From NCBI GenBank assembly GCA_963700735.1, contig CAVOYR010000007.1, positions 186,001-250,000 on the forward strand: 64,000 nt of DNA. Reading direction: 5' to 3'. This DNA comes from Anderseniella sp963700735 (GTDB lineage: Bacteria > Pseudomonadota > Alphaproteobacteria > Rhizobiales > Aestuariivirgaceae). Made by a program: the position numbers and the translations under genes. How positions within the stretch are numbered: the first letter of the stretch is position 1; every line of letters begins with the position of its first letter. Shown here piece by piece: positions 43,768-52,360 of the stretch. The notes under the pieces are model-generated. The model was not told the origin of the DNA. It did not search any database and was given only the letters and a program-made list of their open reading frames with translations.

Positions 43768-45456
43768 ATGAGTGTCGCTGAGAACCTTCGCCCCGACCCG
43801 GGTGTGCTGCCTGACCTTGACGCACTGATGTCTGACACGCTGCAGGCTGTCGATGGGCTGTTCGCCAAGGCACGCACCCGGCTTGTCCGGCAAGTCAGCG
43901 AAAACGGAAAGCTTATGTCGGCGGCGATCGACCGCGAGCAGCACGCCGTGCACGGGCTGGCGTGGTTTGCCACCTACGCCGAAACCTTGCGTGCCATGGC
44001 CGGATGGCAGGCGGCGCTGGCAGTGGAAGGCCGGCTTGGAGAGCTGGAGCAGCTGATCGCGCAGATCTGCTTCGGCGAATACCTCAACCACATTGCCGGC
44101 GGCATTCCGATGACCAGCCAGGAACAGATCCGCCCGCACGAGCTCGGCCTGACGCCGGACGACATGCGCGCCCTTCACGACAGCACCACCGGTGAATTGC
44201 TGCGCCACGGCTCAACCCCTGCCGTGCGGGCCCGCCTCGTTGACCTGATGGCCGACGGCCAGGCCAACCTGACCACCGGCGACTGCGGCCTCGAACCGAT
44301 GCTCGATGAAATGCGCTCGCAGATGAACCGCTTCATCCAGGACAATGTCGCCGCCCATGCCCACGCCTGGCACTGCAACAACGAGTACGTGCCGCTTGAA
44401 ATCATCGACAAGCTGGCCGAACTGGGCGTGTTCGCGCTGACCCTGCCGGAGCAGTATGGCGGCATGGAACTGGGCAAGGAATCCATGTGCCTCGTGTCCG
44501 AAGAGCTGTCGCGCGGCTGGATCGCCATCGGCTCACTGGGTACCCGGCCCGAGATCGCTGCCGAACTGATTCTCGCCGGCGGCACCGAAGAGCAGAAACA
44601 GAAGTGGCTGCCAAAGATCGCCTCGGGCGAAATCCTGCCGACAGCCGTGTTCACCGAACCCAACACCGGCTCCGACCTTGCCTCCCTGCGCACCCGCGCG
44701 GTGAAGCACGGCGACGTGTACAAGGTCACCGGCAACAAGACCTGGATCACCCATCCGGTCCGCGCCGACGTGATGACGCTGCTGGTGCGCACCAACCCGG
44801 ACGAGCCGGGCTACAAGGGGCTCAGCATGTTCCTCGCTGAAAAGCCGCGCGGCACTGACGACAACCCGTTTCCGGCTGACGGCATGTCCGGCGGCGAGAT
44901 CGAGGTGCTCGGTTATCGCGGCATGAAGGAATACGAGATCCGCTTCGAGGACTTCGAGGTGAAGGCGGAAAACCTGCTTGGCGGCGAAGAGGGCCAGGGC
45001 TTCAAGCAGCTGATGCAGACATTCGAATCCGCCCGCATCCAGACCGCCGCCCGCGCCATCGGCGTGGCCCAGAACGCGCTGGACCTCGGCCTCAACTACG
45101 CGCTCGACCGGGTGCAATTCGGCAAGCCGATCATCTCGTTCCCGCGCATCTCGGACAAGCTGGCGATGATGGCGGTGGAACTGATGGCCGCCCGCCAGCT
45201 CACCTATTTCTCGGCGCGTGAAAAGGATGCCGGCCGCCGCTGCGACGTGGAAGCCGGCATGGCAAAGCTGCTTGGCGCCCGTGTCGCCTGGAACAACGCC
45301 GACAACGCCCTGCAGATCCACGGCGGCAACGGCTTTGCGCTGGAGTACCAGATCAGCCGCGTGCTGTGCGACGCCCGCATCCTCAACATCTTTGAAGGGG
45401 CTGGTGAAATCCAGGCACAGGTCATTGCAAGGCGCTTGCTGGAACAGGCGAACTGA
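43768..45456 (+). CDS. mcd: (2S)-Methylsuccinyl-CoA dehydrogenase
   Basis: The 562-residue acyl-CoA dehydrogenase-family flavoprotein oxidises (2S)-methylsuccinyl-CoA to mesaconyl-C1-CoA in the ethylmalonyl-CoA pathway. It has the roughly 150-residue N-terminal extension typical of Mcd and absent from ordinary acyl-CoA dehydrogenases. The usual core then follows: FALTLPEQYGGMELGKESM, TAVFTEPNTGSDLASLRTRA, GNKTWITH, FESARIQTAARAIGVAQNALD and the ending LQIHGGNGFALEYQISRVLCDARILNIFEGAGEIQ. Electrons go to ETF in this family. The start at 43768 has GAGGA upstream. With ecm and ccr it gives three consecutive-step enzymes within 9 kb. Confidence 0.93.
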   Translation: MSVAENLRPDPGVLPDLDALMSDTLQAVDGLFAKARTRLVRQVSENGKLMSAAIDREQHAVHGLAWFATYAETLRAMAGWQAALAVEGRLGELEQLIAQICFGEYLNHIAGGIPMTSQEQIRPHELGLTPDDMRALHDSTTGELLRHGSTPAVRARLVDLMADGQANLTTGDCGLEPMLDEMRSQMNRFIQDNVAAHAHAWHCNNEYVPLEIIDKLAELGVFALTLPEQYGGMELGKESMCLVSEELSRGWIAIGSLGTRPEIAAELILAGGTEEQKQKWLPKIASGEILPTAVFTEPNTGSDLASLRTRAVKHGDVYKVTGNKTWITHPVRADVMTLLVRTNPDEPGYKGLSMFLAEKPRGTDDNPFPADGMSGGEIEVLGYRGMKEYEIRFEDFEVKAENLLGGEEGQGFKQLMQTFESARIQTAARAIGVAQNALDLGLNYALDRVQFGKPIISFPRISDKLAMMAVELMAARQLTYFSAREKDAGRRCDVEAGMAKLLGARVAWNNADNALQIHGGNGFALEYQISRVLCDARILNIFEGAGEIQAQVIARRLLEQAN

Positions 45457-45467
45457 CCCGGCACCGG

Positions 45468-46355
45468 ATGACCCGCTCCATCCTCATCACCGGGTGTTCG
45501 TCCGGCATCGGTTACACCTGCGCCATCGGCATGAAGGCGCGCGGGTGGCGGGTGCTGGCCACGGCACGCAAGCCGGAAGATATCGCCATGCTGAAGGCGC
45601 AAGGGCTCGAGGCGCTGCAACTGGACTATGCGGACGCCGCCAGCATCGCCGAATGTGCGGCGCAGGTGTTGACCATGACGGATGGCAAGCTGACCGCGCT
45701 GTTCAACAATGGCGCCTACGGACAACCCGGTCTGGTGGAAGACCTTTCCACCAGCACCTTGCGCCAGCAGTTCGAAGCCAATTTCTTCGGCTGGCACGAT
45801 TTGACCACACGGCTGCTTCCAGCCATGCACCGTCAGAGGTCAGGCCGCATCATCCAGTGTTCGTCGGTGCTTGGTATCGTGGCCGCACCCCAGCGCGGTG
45901 CCTACAACGCCTCGAAGTTTGCGCTTGAAGGACTGACCGACACGATGCGGCTGGAACTGCACGGCTCCGGCATAAGTGTCAGCACGATCCAGCCTGGCCC
46001 GATCCGTTCACGTTTCACGCTCAATGCGCTTGCCGCGCTGCGCGCCAATATCGACATGGCCAATTCGCGCAACGCTGCGCTGTACCAGGCCCGCGTCGCC
46101 GAGCTGGAAGCCATTGCCGGGGGTGAACCGGCCGAGCTGGAGACCCCGCAACAGTCCGCGGAGAAAACCGGCAACGGCTGGAAGCCGGTCTACCGGCTGG
46201 GCCCGGATGCCGTGCTGGACTGCCTGATCCATGCGACGGAAAGCCCGAACCCGCGACACCATTATCGTGTTACCTACACCACGAAACTTGCAAGCCTTGG
46301 CCGGCGTTTGTTACCTGGAGCCCTGCAATACAGGTTGATGCTTCGCTCAGGCTGA
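45468..46355 (+). CDS. Short-chain dehydrogenase/reductase
   Basis: The 295-residue classical SDR has the cofactor motif TGCSSGIG at residues 8-15, the NNG-type motif FNNGAYG, catalytic Ser in IIQCSSVLG and YNASK. The C-terminal 60 residues (RLGPDAVLDCLIHATESPNPRHHYRVTYTTKL) are typical of a large SDR subgroup with unknown lipid or sterol-like substrates. It starts 11 bases after the mcd stop and may be co-transcribed. A pathway role is not evident. Confidence 0.85.
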   Translation: MTRSILITGCSSGIGYTCAIGMKARGWRVLATARKPEDIAMLKAQGLEALQLDYADAASIAECAAQVLTMTDGKLTALFNNGAYGQPGLVEDLSTSTLRQQFEANFFGWHDLTTRLLPAMHRQRSGRIIQCSSVLGIVAAPQRGAYNASKFALEGLTDTMRLELHGSGISVSTIQPGPIRSRFTLNALAALRANIDMANSRNAALYQARVAELEAIAGGEPAELETPQQSAEKTGNGWKPVYRLGPDAVLDCLIHATESPNPRHHYRVTYTTKLASLGRRLLPGALQYRLMLRSG

Positions 46356-46412
46356 CCTCCCGGATTGCCCCGCGCGCCAAGCCCGCCAGAAAGACAGAAA
46401 GCCTGAATATCC

Positions 46413-46601
46413 ATGTCCGTGTTCGACTACCTGGTTCCCATAGCCGTTGGTGCCGTTGCGATCGTGCTGGCATTGGGCCTGATCAACATGTTGCGCGGTG
46501 GCAACAGCAATACCTCGCAGAAGCTGATGCGCGCGCGCGTGCTGCTTCAGCTGCTGGCGGTCATCGTCATCATGGGTGCCATCTACATGGCAGGCCGCTG
46601 A
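46413..46601 (+). CDS. HIG1-domain twin-transmembrane protein
   Basis: The 62-residue protein has two hydrophobic helices (residues 5-26 and 43-60) around the loop RGGNSNTSQKLMRARVLLQ, which contains the RxxxQ signature of HIG1 proteins. Mitochondrial and alphaproteobacterial HIG1 proteins associate with cytochrome c oxidase or respiratory supercomplexes. It follows the SDR gene by 57 bases and converges on the next gene. No terminase or oxidase subunit is nearby. Confidence 0.82.
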   Translation: MSVFDYLVPIAVGAVAIVLALGLINMLRGGNSNTSQKLMRARVLLQLLAVIVIMGAIYMAGR

Positions 46602-46613
46602 CAGCCACGGACT

Positions 46614-47399
46614 TCAGCGCGGCGCCATGCGCAGCGCACCATCGAGCCGGATGCACTCACCGTTCAGCATGTCATTGTCGACGATGTGAAGTGCGAGCTT
46701 GGCATACTCGGCCGGGTCGCCCAGCCGTGCGGGAAACGGCACGTTGGCCGCAAGCGAGGCCTGCACCTCGTCCGGCAGGCCTGCCACCATCGGCGTATGG
46801 AACAGCCCCGGCATGATGGTGCAGCAGCGCACCCCGTCGCGCATCAGGTCGCGTGCCACCGGCAATGTCATGCCGATCACCCCGCCCTTCGAAGCCGCAT
46901 AGGCAACCTGGCCGATCTGGCCTTCCACACCGGCGATCGACGCGGTGTTGATGATGACGCCCCGCCCGCCATCACTGGTTACCGGTTCAGCCGTGATCAT
47001 GCCGGCTGCACACCGGGAAATGATGTTGAAGGTTCCCACCAGGTTGACCGCAATGGTCTTCTCGAACGCCGCCAGTGAATGCGGCCTCGCCTCGCCGGTC
47101 TTGCGGTCGATCGAGGCGGTCTTCTCGCCAATTGCGATGCCGGCACAACTGACCGCGATCCGTTCCTGGCCGTGGGCGGCACGTGCAACCTCAAGCCCGG
47201 CCGCAACACTTTCGCCCGACGTCACATCAACCTGCACGAACAGCCCGCCGATCTCGCTGGCAACCGCTTCGCCCCGGCCTGCATTCATGTCGAAGATCGC
47301 CACGCGGGCCCCGTGTGCGGCAAGCGCCCGCGCCGTTGCTTCGCCCAGGCCCGAGGCACCACCCGTCACGATAGCCGCCATGCCGCTGGAAATTTTCAT
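46614..47399 (-). CDS. 3-Hydroxyacyl-CoA dehydrogenase type 2-like SDR
   Basis: The 261-residue SDR resembles HSD17B10/type-2 3-hydroxyacyl-CoA dehydrogenase. TGGASGLGEATARALAAHGARVAIFDMN is at residues 12-39, SCAGIAIGEK is the NAG-region variant, NTASIAGVEGQIGQVAYAASKGG holds the catalytic residues, and the family ending GECIRLDGALRMAPR is present. It oxidises short 3-hydroxyacyl-CoAs with NAD+. It may serve beta-oxidation or (S)-3-hydroxybutyryl-CoA in acetyl-CoA assimilation; the sequence alone does not decide. Confidence 0.88.
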   Translation of the reverse strand: MKISSGMAAIVTGGASGLGEATARALAAHGARVAIFDMNAGRGEAVASEIGGLFVQVDVTSGESVAAGLEVARAAHGQERIAVSCAGIAIGEKTASIDRKTGEARPHSLAAFEKTIAVNLVGTFNIISRCAAGMITAEPVTSDGGRGVIINTASIAGVEGQIGQVAYAASKGGVIGMTLPVARDLMRDGVRCCTIMPGLFHTPMVAGLPDEVQASLAANVPFPARLGDPAEYAKLALHIVDNDMLNGECIRLDGALRMAPR

Positions 47400-47481
47400 G
47401 GTGCCTCGATTCCTGTCTTGTTTGCCTGCCTGTCAATTTCCATATCAGGGGCGAAAGCGCAACTCTTGAGGGGGCACATGC

Positions 47482-47889
47482 ATGATACGTCGCGGCAGAT
47501 ATCCCGACTTCGAGGACGATGACCTGTCATCGCCAGCCGAAGTGCTGCGCAACGAGAAGACCGTGAAGCAGGGCTTCTGGGGCAAGCTGAAGCGCAATCT
47601 TGCGCGCATCCCGAAGGCCGACGAGGTTGTGGCCGCCTACTATGCGGCGTTCGACAGCAAGACGCCGTTCCGGACCAAGGCAATGCTGCTGGCCGCACTT
47701 GCCTACTTCGTGATGCCGCTCGACGTCGTGCCGGATTTCATCCTTGGCCTCGGCTTCACCGATGACATGACCGTACTGCTGACCGCCTTTGGCCTGATCC
47801 GCTCACACGTCACCGAGGAGCACCGCCTGAAAGCCCGCGAGACGGTTGCAGCGCTACGCCGCAATGAACAGCCCCCCGAAACGGTCTGA
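47482..47889 (+). CDS. DUF1232 (YkvA) family membrane protein
   Basis: The 135-residue protein has the DUF1232 core RTKAMLLAALAYFVMPLDVVPDFILGLGFTDDMTVLLTAFGLI, with the invariant P-x-D-x-(I/V)PD pattern at about residues 75-82. A charged N-terminus and C-terminus flank two membrane-dipping helices. The family function is unknown. TTGAGGGGG precedes the ATG. It is divergent from the hydroxyacyl-CoA dehydrogenase gene. Confidence 0.88.
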   Translation: MIRRGRYPDFEDDDLSSPAEVLRNEKTVKQGFWGKLKRNLARIPKADEVVAAYYAAFDSKTPFRTKAMLLAALAYFVMPLDVVPDFILGLGFTDDMTVLLTAFGLIRSHVTEEHRLKARETVAALRRNEQPPETV

Positions 47890-47900
47890 GCGGGATCGGA

Positions 47901-48875
47901 TCACGGCGTGACGATAACCTTGCCGCGCACCTCGCGCCGGGCAATGGCGTTCAGCGCATCGGCGGTCTGCTCCAGCGGATAGACCTTGTGGATGTGCGGG
48001 CGCACCTTGCCGTCGAGCACCCAATCCACCAGTTGCTTCATGTTGGCCTGGTGTAGATCCGGCTCACGTTTGAGATGATCGCCCCAGAACACGCCAACGA
48101 GGTCCGCGCCCTTCAGCAGCGCAAGGTTGAGCGGCATCTTGGGAATTGACCCGCCCGCAAAACCGACGACCAGAAACCGCCCGCGCCAGCCTATGGCCCG
48201 GAAGGCAGTTTCCGCCATGTCCGCGCCCACCGGGTCATAGATCACGTCAACACCCTTGCCGCCGGTCAGCTCCTTGAGCCGGGTCTTCATGTCCTCGGTA
48301 GTATAGTTGAGCACCTCATCGGCACCCAGCGACTTGCAGAATTCCAGCTTGTCGTCCGACGAAGCGCACGCGATCACGCGCGCACCCATTGCCTTGCCGA
48401 TCTCCACCGCAGCCTGGCCGACACCGCCGGACGCACCGAGCACGGCAAGCGTTTCGCCCGGCTGCAGGTTGGCGCGGTCGCGCAGGGCATGCAGCGACGT
48501 GCCATAGGTCACGATCAGGCCTGCCGCCACCGTGTAGTCAAGCTCGTCCGGCATCGCGATCACGGCATCTGCCGGTACCGCAATCTCGGCTCTTGTGCCG
48601 CCCCACACGGTGTAGGCCATCACCCGGTCGCCCGGCTTCACCGAGGACACACCTTCGCCGACATGCAGTACATCCCCGGCCACCTCGGCACCTGGCGAGA
48701 ACGGCAATTCCGGCTTGAACTGGTACTTGTTCTCGATAATCAGCGTATCGAAGAAGTTGAGGCCTGCCGCCTTGACGCCGATGACGACCTCACCCGGTCC
48801 GGCTTGCGGGCTTTCCAGCTCGGCCAGTTCGAGCAGGTCGGGGCCACCATGGCGGGTACATACAACGGCTTTCAT
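47901..48875 (-). CDS. NADPH:quinone oxidoreductase family protein
   Basis: The 324-residue MDR-superfamily protein resembles zeta-crystallin/QOR. It begins MKAVVCTRHGGPDLLELAEL, has the substrate region SPGAEVAGDVLHVGEGVSSVKPGD, the NADPH site TLAVLGASGGVGQAAVEIGKAMGA and ends IARREVRGKVIVTP. It lacks zinc ligands, as expected for quinone reductases. The ATG at 48875 with GAGAGGACC upstream is preferred to an in-frame codon five residues earlier. It is divergent from the IalB gene across 235 bases. Confidence 0.88.
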   Translation of the reverse strand: MKAVVCTRHGGPDLLELAELESPQAGPGEVVIGVKAAGLNFFDTLIIENKYQFKPELPFSPGAEVAGDVLHVGEGVSSVKPGDRVMAYTVWGGTRAEIAVPADAVIAMPDELDYTVAAGLIVTYGTSLHALRDRANLQPGETLAVLGASGGVGQAAVEIGKAMGARVIACASSDDKLEFCKSLGADEVLNYTTEDMKTRLKELTGGKGVDVIYDPVGADMAETAFRAIGWRGRFLVVGFAGGSIPKMPLNLALLKGADLVGVFWGDHLKREPDLHQANMKQLVDWVLDGKVRPHIHKVYPLEQTADALNAIARREVRGKVIVTP

Positions 48876-49110
48876 GAATGGTCCTCTCATCGTTCAACCG
48901 GGACAATGCGCATGCGAGACGAAACGCACATCTGCCCGCCTGCCAAATTGTTGTCCTATTTAACAAGCAGGTGTCAGGGCAACCCGCCTGCACGCTGGAA
49001 ATCAGCGTCAATTCACGCTAGGTTCCGGCAGGGGTAACGGTGTGCAACGGCGCTGTCTTTTTACAAGGGGCGATGGAACACACGTAGACGGTAATTGCAC
49101 AAGGGTAGGA

Positions 49111-49638
49111 ATGTTGCAGACACGCAAATTTTCACGCGCCGGAACACTCACTCTGGCGGGCTTCTTCCTGATGGCAGCTTGCAACGTAGCCAGGGCGGAA
49201 GATCCGAAGTTTGTCCAGGAGTTCAATGACTGGGCGGTATACACCTACAAGGCCGGCGGCGGACAGGTCTGCTTCATCGTGTCGGAACCGAAGTCGTCCG
49301 AGCCAAAGGGCGCCAAGCGCGACAAGATATTCTTCCTCGTGCAGCACCGGCCCAAGGACGGCGTGAAGTCGGAAGTCTCCACCATTATCGGATACCCGTT
49401 CAAGCAGGGCAGTACATCGACGATTGATATCGATGGCAACAAGTACCAACTCTATACCAATGGTGACGGTGCCTGGGCCGAGTCCGGTGACTCGGACAAG
49501 AAAATCGTCGCTGCCATGAAGAACGGCAAGGCGATGAACGTGAGCGGCACGTCATGGCGCGGCACGACAACAAAGGACAACTACTCGCTGTCCGGCGTCA
49601 CTGCTGCGATGGACAAGATCGACTCCATGTGCAACTAG
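49111..49638 (+). CDS. Invasion-associated locus B (IalB) family protein
   Basis: The 175-residue exported protein has a signal peptide ending near residue 28 (LAGFFLMAACNVARA before EDP) and a mature IalB domain with FNDWAVYTYKAGGGQVCFIVSEPK and FFLVQHRPKDGVKSEVSTIIGYP. The Cys pair in QVCFIV and the terminal MCN is probably disulfide-linked. IalB was first described in Bartonella, but the family is widespread in free-living alphaproteobacteria, so no virulence role should be assumed. The 235-base upstream gap holds divergent promoters; I see no clear consensus boxes there. Confidence 0.86.
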   Translation: MLQTRKFSRAGTLTLAGFFLMAACNVARAEDPKFVQEFNDWAVYTYKAGGGQVCFIVSEPKSSEPKGAKRDKIFFLVQHRPKDGVKSEVSTIIGYPFKQGSTSTIDIDGNKYQLYTNGDGAWAESGDSDKKIVAAMKNGKAMNVSGTSWRGTTTKDNYSLSGVTAAMDKIDSMCN

Positions 49639-49728
49639 CGCCGGCGCGCACTTGTCATGCCGGCCTGACGTCGCAAGGGCACGATGGCTCGCCATCACCG
49701 CCCTTGGTGTGATAAGAACCCGGCCAAC

Positions 49729-50943
49729 ATGACCACGACCATTGAAATAAACCGCCCGGCCCAAAGCCCTGGACCCGCCGCTCCCAGGCTCGTCCGGCTG
49801 ACCGGGTTGACACGCACTGAGCTGCAGGCAGAGCTTGAAGCCATCGGCGTGCCCGGGCGGCAAAGCCGCATGCGCGCCAGCCAGCTCTGGCAGTGGATGT
49901 ACCATCGCGGCGCCACCTCGTTCGACGAAATGACCAACATATCGCGCGACCTGCGCCTTAGGTTTGCCGATCATTTCGACATCTCCCGGCTGGAAATCGT
50001 GACCGAACAGGTCTCGACCGATGGCACACGCAAGTGGCTGTTGCGCCTGCCGGCCGATCATCTGGGCCGCCGCCACGAGGTCGAGACAGTCTATATCCCC
50101 GAGGAAGATCGCGGCACCTTGTGCATTTCCAGCCAGGTCGGCTGCACGCTCACCTGCACCTTCTGCCACACCGGCACCCAGACGCTGGTGCGCAACCTCA
50201 CTGCAGGCGAGATCGCCGGTCAGGTGATGGTGGCGCGTGACCGGCTCGGCGAGTGGCCGCACCTTCTGGCACAGAACCCCAACGTACCTGCCTCCGGCCG
50301 CTTCATCACCAACGTGGTGCTGATGGGCATGGGCGAGCCGCTGTACAACTTTGACCAGGTGCGCAGCGCCGTCGACGTCATTTCCGACGGCGAAGGATTG
50401 TCGGTCTCGAAACGCCGCATAACGCTGTCAACGTCCGGTGTCGTGCCGGAAATTGTCCGGGCAGGTGCCGAAATCGGTACCATGCTTGCAATCTCGTTGC
50501 ATGGCACCACCGACGAGATCCGCAACCGGCTGGTCCCGCTCAACAAGAAGTACCCGATTGCCGAACTGCTCGAGGCGTGCCGTCAATACCCCGGCCTGTC
50601 AAACGCGAAGCGCATCACCTTCGAATACGTGATGATCAAGGGCGTCAACGACACCGTCGAGGACGCACGGCGGCTGGTGAAGCTGCTCAAGGGCATTCCG
50701 GCGAAGGTCAATCTCATTCCGTTCAACCCGTGGCCCGGCACCGAGTTTGAATGCTCGGACTGGGAACAGATCGAACGTTTCGCCCAGGTCGTGCTGAAGG
50801 CGGGTTATGCAAGCCCGGTCCGCACACCGCGCGGCCGCGACATCCTTGCCGCCTGTGGCCAGCTGAAGTCTGCATCGGAGCGGATGAAGAAGACCGAGCG
50901 CGACGCGCTGGCTGCGTCTGCGGCTGCCGTCAACGGCGCTTGA
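49729..50943 (+). CDS. rlmN: 23S rRNA/tRNA adenine C2-methyltransferase RlmN
   Basis: The 404-residue radical SAM enzyme methylates A2503 of 23S rRNA and A37 of some tRNAs. The cluster motif CTLTCTFC follows RGTLCISSQVG, then NVVLMGMGEPLYNFDQV, ISLHGTTDEIRNRLVPLNKKYP and INLIPFNPWPG-type sequence. A second catalytic Cys is in RGRDILAACGQL. The ATG at 49729 is chosen over one 15 codons upstream. Its last 14 bases overlap the convergent isomerase gene. Confidence 0.94.
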   Translation: MTTTIEINRPAQSPGPAAPRLVRLTGLTRTELQAELEAIGVPGRQSRMRASQLWQWMYHRGATSFDEMTNISRDLRLRFADHFDISRLEIVTEQVSTDGTRKWLLRLPADHLGRRHEVETVYIPEEDRGTLCISSQVGCTLTCTFCHTGTQTLVRNLTAGEIAGQVMVARDRLGEWPHLLAQNPNVPASGRFITNVVLMGMGEPLYNFDQVRSAVDVISDGEGLSVSKRRITLSTSGVVPEIVRAGAEIGTMLAISLHGTTDEIRNRLVPLNKKYPIAELLEACRQYPGLSNAKRITFEYVMIKGVNDTVEDARRLVKLLKGIPAKVNLIPFNPWPGTEFECSDWEQIERFAQVVLKAGYASPVRTPRGRDILAACGQLKSASERMKKTERDALAASAAAVNGA

Positions 50944-51535
50944 GCACCCAGCCCAGCGCCTGCTCCAGCCGGTCGTCTCCCCAGAACAGTTCATTGTCCG
51001 GCGTAACAAATGACGGCGCACCGAAAATGCCCTTTTGCCGGGCAACCACCTCGCGATCCTTCAGCCTCTGCTTGACCGCGTCAGTCCCTGCCCTGTCCAG
51101 CCACATGTCTGCATCCGCATGCACAGACACCAGTGCAGCATGAACGGCATCGGACGTGGTGATGTCGCCGCCACGGCCATATTCTTCGTGGAAGATGGCC
51201 CGGCAGAACGCCGGCTGCCAGGGCTCGTCCTCAGCCGCCAGCGCAACCCTCGACGCCAGCAAGGCAAACTGCGGAAACACGTGGGGACGCTGGAAAGGCA
51301 ATTCATGCAGTTTGCATAGCCGCTCCATGTCGCGCCACATGTAGGCACCCTTGGCGGGGTAGACGTTGAACGGCGACGTCGTCCAGCCCTGGCCCGCAAA
51401 GATCGGTCCCAGCAGAAACGGCATCCACCTGATGCGGACACCATTGCAAGATGCCAGCTCGTCGATGCGCTGTGCGGTGACATAGGAGTAGGTGCTGGCA
51501 AAGTCGAACCAGAACTCGACGACGCTGCGCGGCAT
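50930..51535 (-). CDS. 2-Hydroxychromene-2-carboxylate isomerase/DsbA-family protein
   Basis: The 201-residue thioredoxin-fold protein belongs to the kappa-GST/HCCA isomerase family: VEFWFDFASTYSYVTAQRIDEL at the start, MPFLLGPIF, RAIFHEEYGRGGDIT and the C-terminal KGIFGAPSFVTPDNELFWGDDRLEQAL. The active-site Ser (STYSY) replaces the DsbA CxxC. Relatives act in naphthalene degradation, but most chromosomal copies have unknown substrates. The ATG at 51535 has GGGAGA upstream. Confidence 0.87.
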   Translation of the reverse strand: MPRSVVEFWFDFASTYSYVTAQRIDELASCNGVRIRWMPFLLGPIFAGQGWTTSPFNVYPAKGAYMWRDMERLCKLHELPFQRPHVFPQFALLASRVALAAEDEPWQPAFCRAIFHEEYGRGGDITTSDAVHAALVSVHADADMWLDRAGTDAVKQRLKDREVVARQKGIFGAPSFVTPDNELFWGDDRLEQALGWVLKRR

Positions 51536-51556
51536 CTGCTGTCTCCCTGCTTGGCA

Positions 51557-51594
51557 AACAAAAGGGCAGCATCCCGTTCTCGGACACTGCCCTT
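51557..51594 (-). terminator. Rho-independent terminator of the L,D-transpeptidase gene
   Basis: AAGGGCAG at 51562-51569 pairs with CTGCCCTT at 51587-51594 around a 17-base loop. On the minus strand the stem runs into TTTTGTTTG. It lies 42 bases past the transpeptidase stop. Confidence 0.75.
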
Positions 51595-51635
51595 CATCTT
51601 CAGGGTCAATCAGACCGATGGCAAGACCGCAAGGG

Positions 51636-52262
51636 TTAGCTGACGATGACCTTCGCGCCAATCTTGACCCGGTTATGCAGGTCGATGACTTCTTCGTTCA
51701 GCATGCGGATGCAGCCGGAAGACTGCGCCGTGCCGATAGAACTTGGCGCGTTGGTACCGTGAATGCGGTACAGCGTGTCCTTGTTGCCCTGGTACAGGTA
51801 GAGGGCACGGGCACCCAGCGGATTGTTCGGCCCGCCTTCCATGCGCTCAGGCAAGGTGCGGCCATACTGCTTCTTTTCGCGCTCGATCATCTCTGCTGGC
51901 GGGTGCCATGCCGGCCATTCCGCCTTGCGGGCGATGCGTGCCGAGCCAGACCAGGTGAAGCCTTGACGGCCTACGCCCACGCCATACTCGATGGCCTTCC
52001 CATCGCCCAGCACGTAGTAGAGCTTCCGCTTGCGGGTACTGATGATGATGGTCCCCGGCTTCTCGGCGGTCTGGTAGGAAACCGTGCGCTTGCCGGTGTA
52101 GCGCGGAGCTGAAAACACCACGCCGCGCCGTGTCGACGTGGTTGATGATGCACCTGACGACGTGGAGTTGTTGAAGTTGTAGCGCACCCTGCTCTCGGCC
52201 ATGGCACCTGTCGCAGATGCGGCCAGCGCGGTGAGTGAGGTGATAAACATGCGGCGATCCAT
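51636..52262 (-). CDS. L,D-transpeptidase (YkuD family)
   Basis: The 208-residue exported protein makes 3-3 peptidoglycan crosslinks or attaches proteins to peptidoglycan. Signal peptide: residues 1-22, with DRRMFITSL at its start, which resembles a twin-arginine signal. The YkuD catalytic motif is intact, with His168 in HGTNAPSSIG and Cys184 in SSGCIRM. The N-terminal mature part is Ser/Thr-rich. Alphaproteobacteria often carry several paralogues; the specific role is unknown. Confidence 0.9.
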   Translation of the reverse strand: MDRRMFITSLTALAASATGAMAESRVRYNFNNSTSSGASSTTSTRRGVVFSAPRYTGKRTVSYQTAEKPGTIIISTRKRKLYYVLGDGKAIEYGVGVGRQGFTWSGSARIARKAEWPAWHPPAEMIEREKKQYGRTLPERMEGGPNNPLGARALYLYQGNKDTLYRIHGTNAPSSIGTAQSSGCIRMLNEEVIDLHNRVKIGAKVIVS

Positions 52263-52360
52263 TGCCGTATTCTCCTTGCAATCAAAACTTGTGGTGAGCA
52301 GCTTGCCATCAGCGCGTCCCGTTTGGGGCTACGCCTGGAATGGCCTGATCTCGCAGGGTC

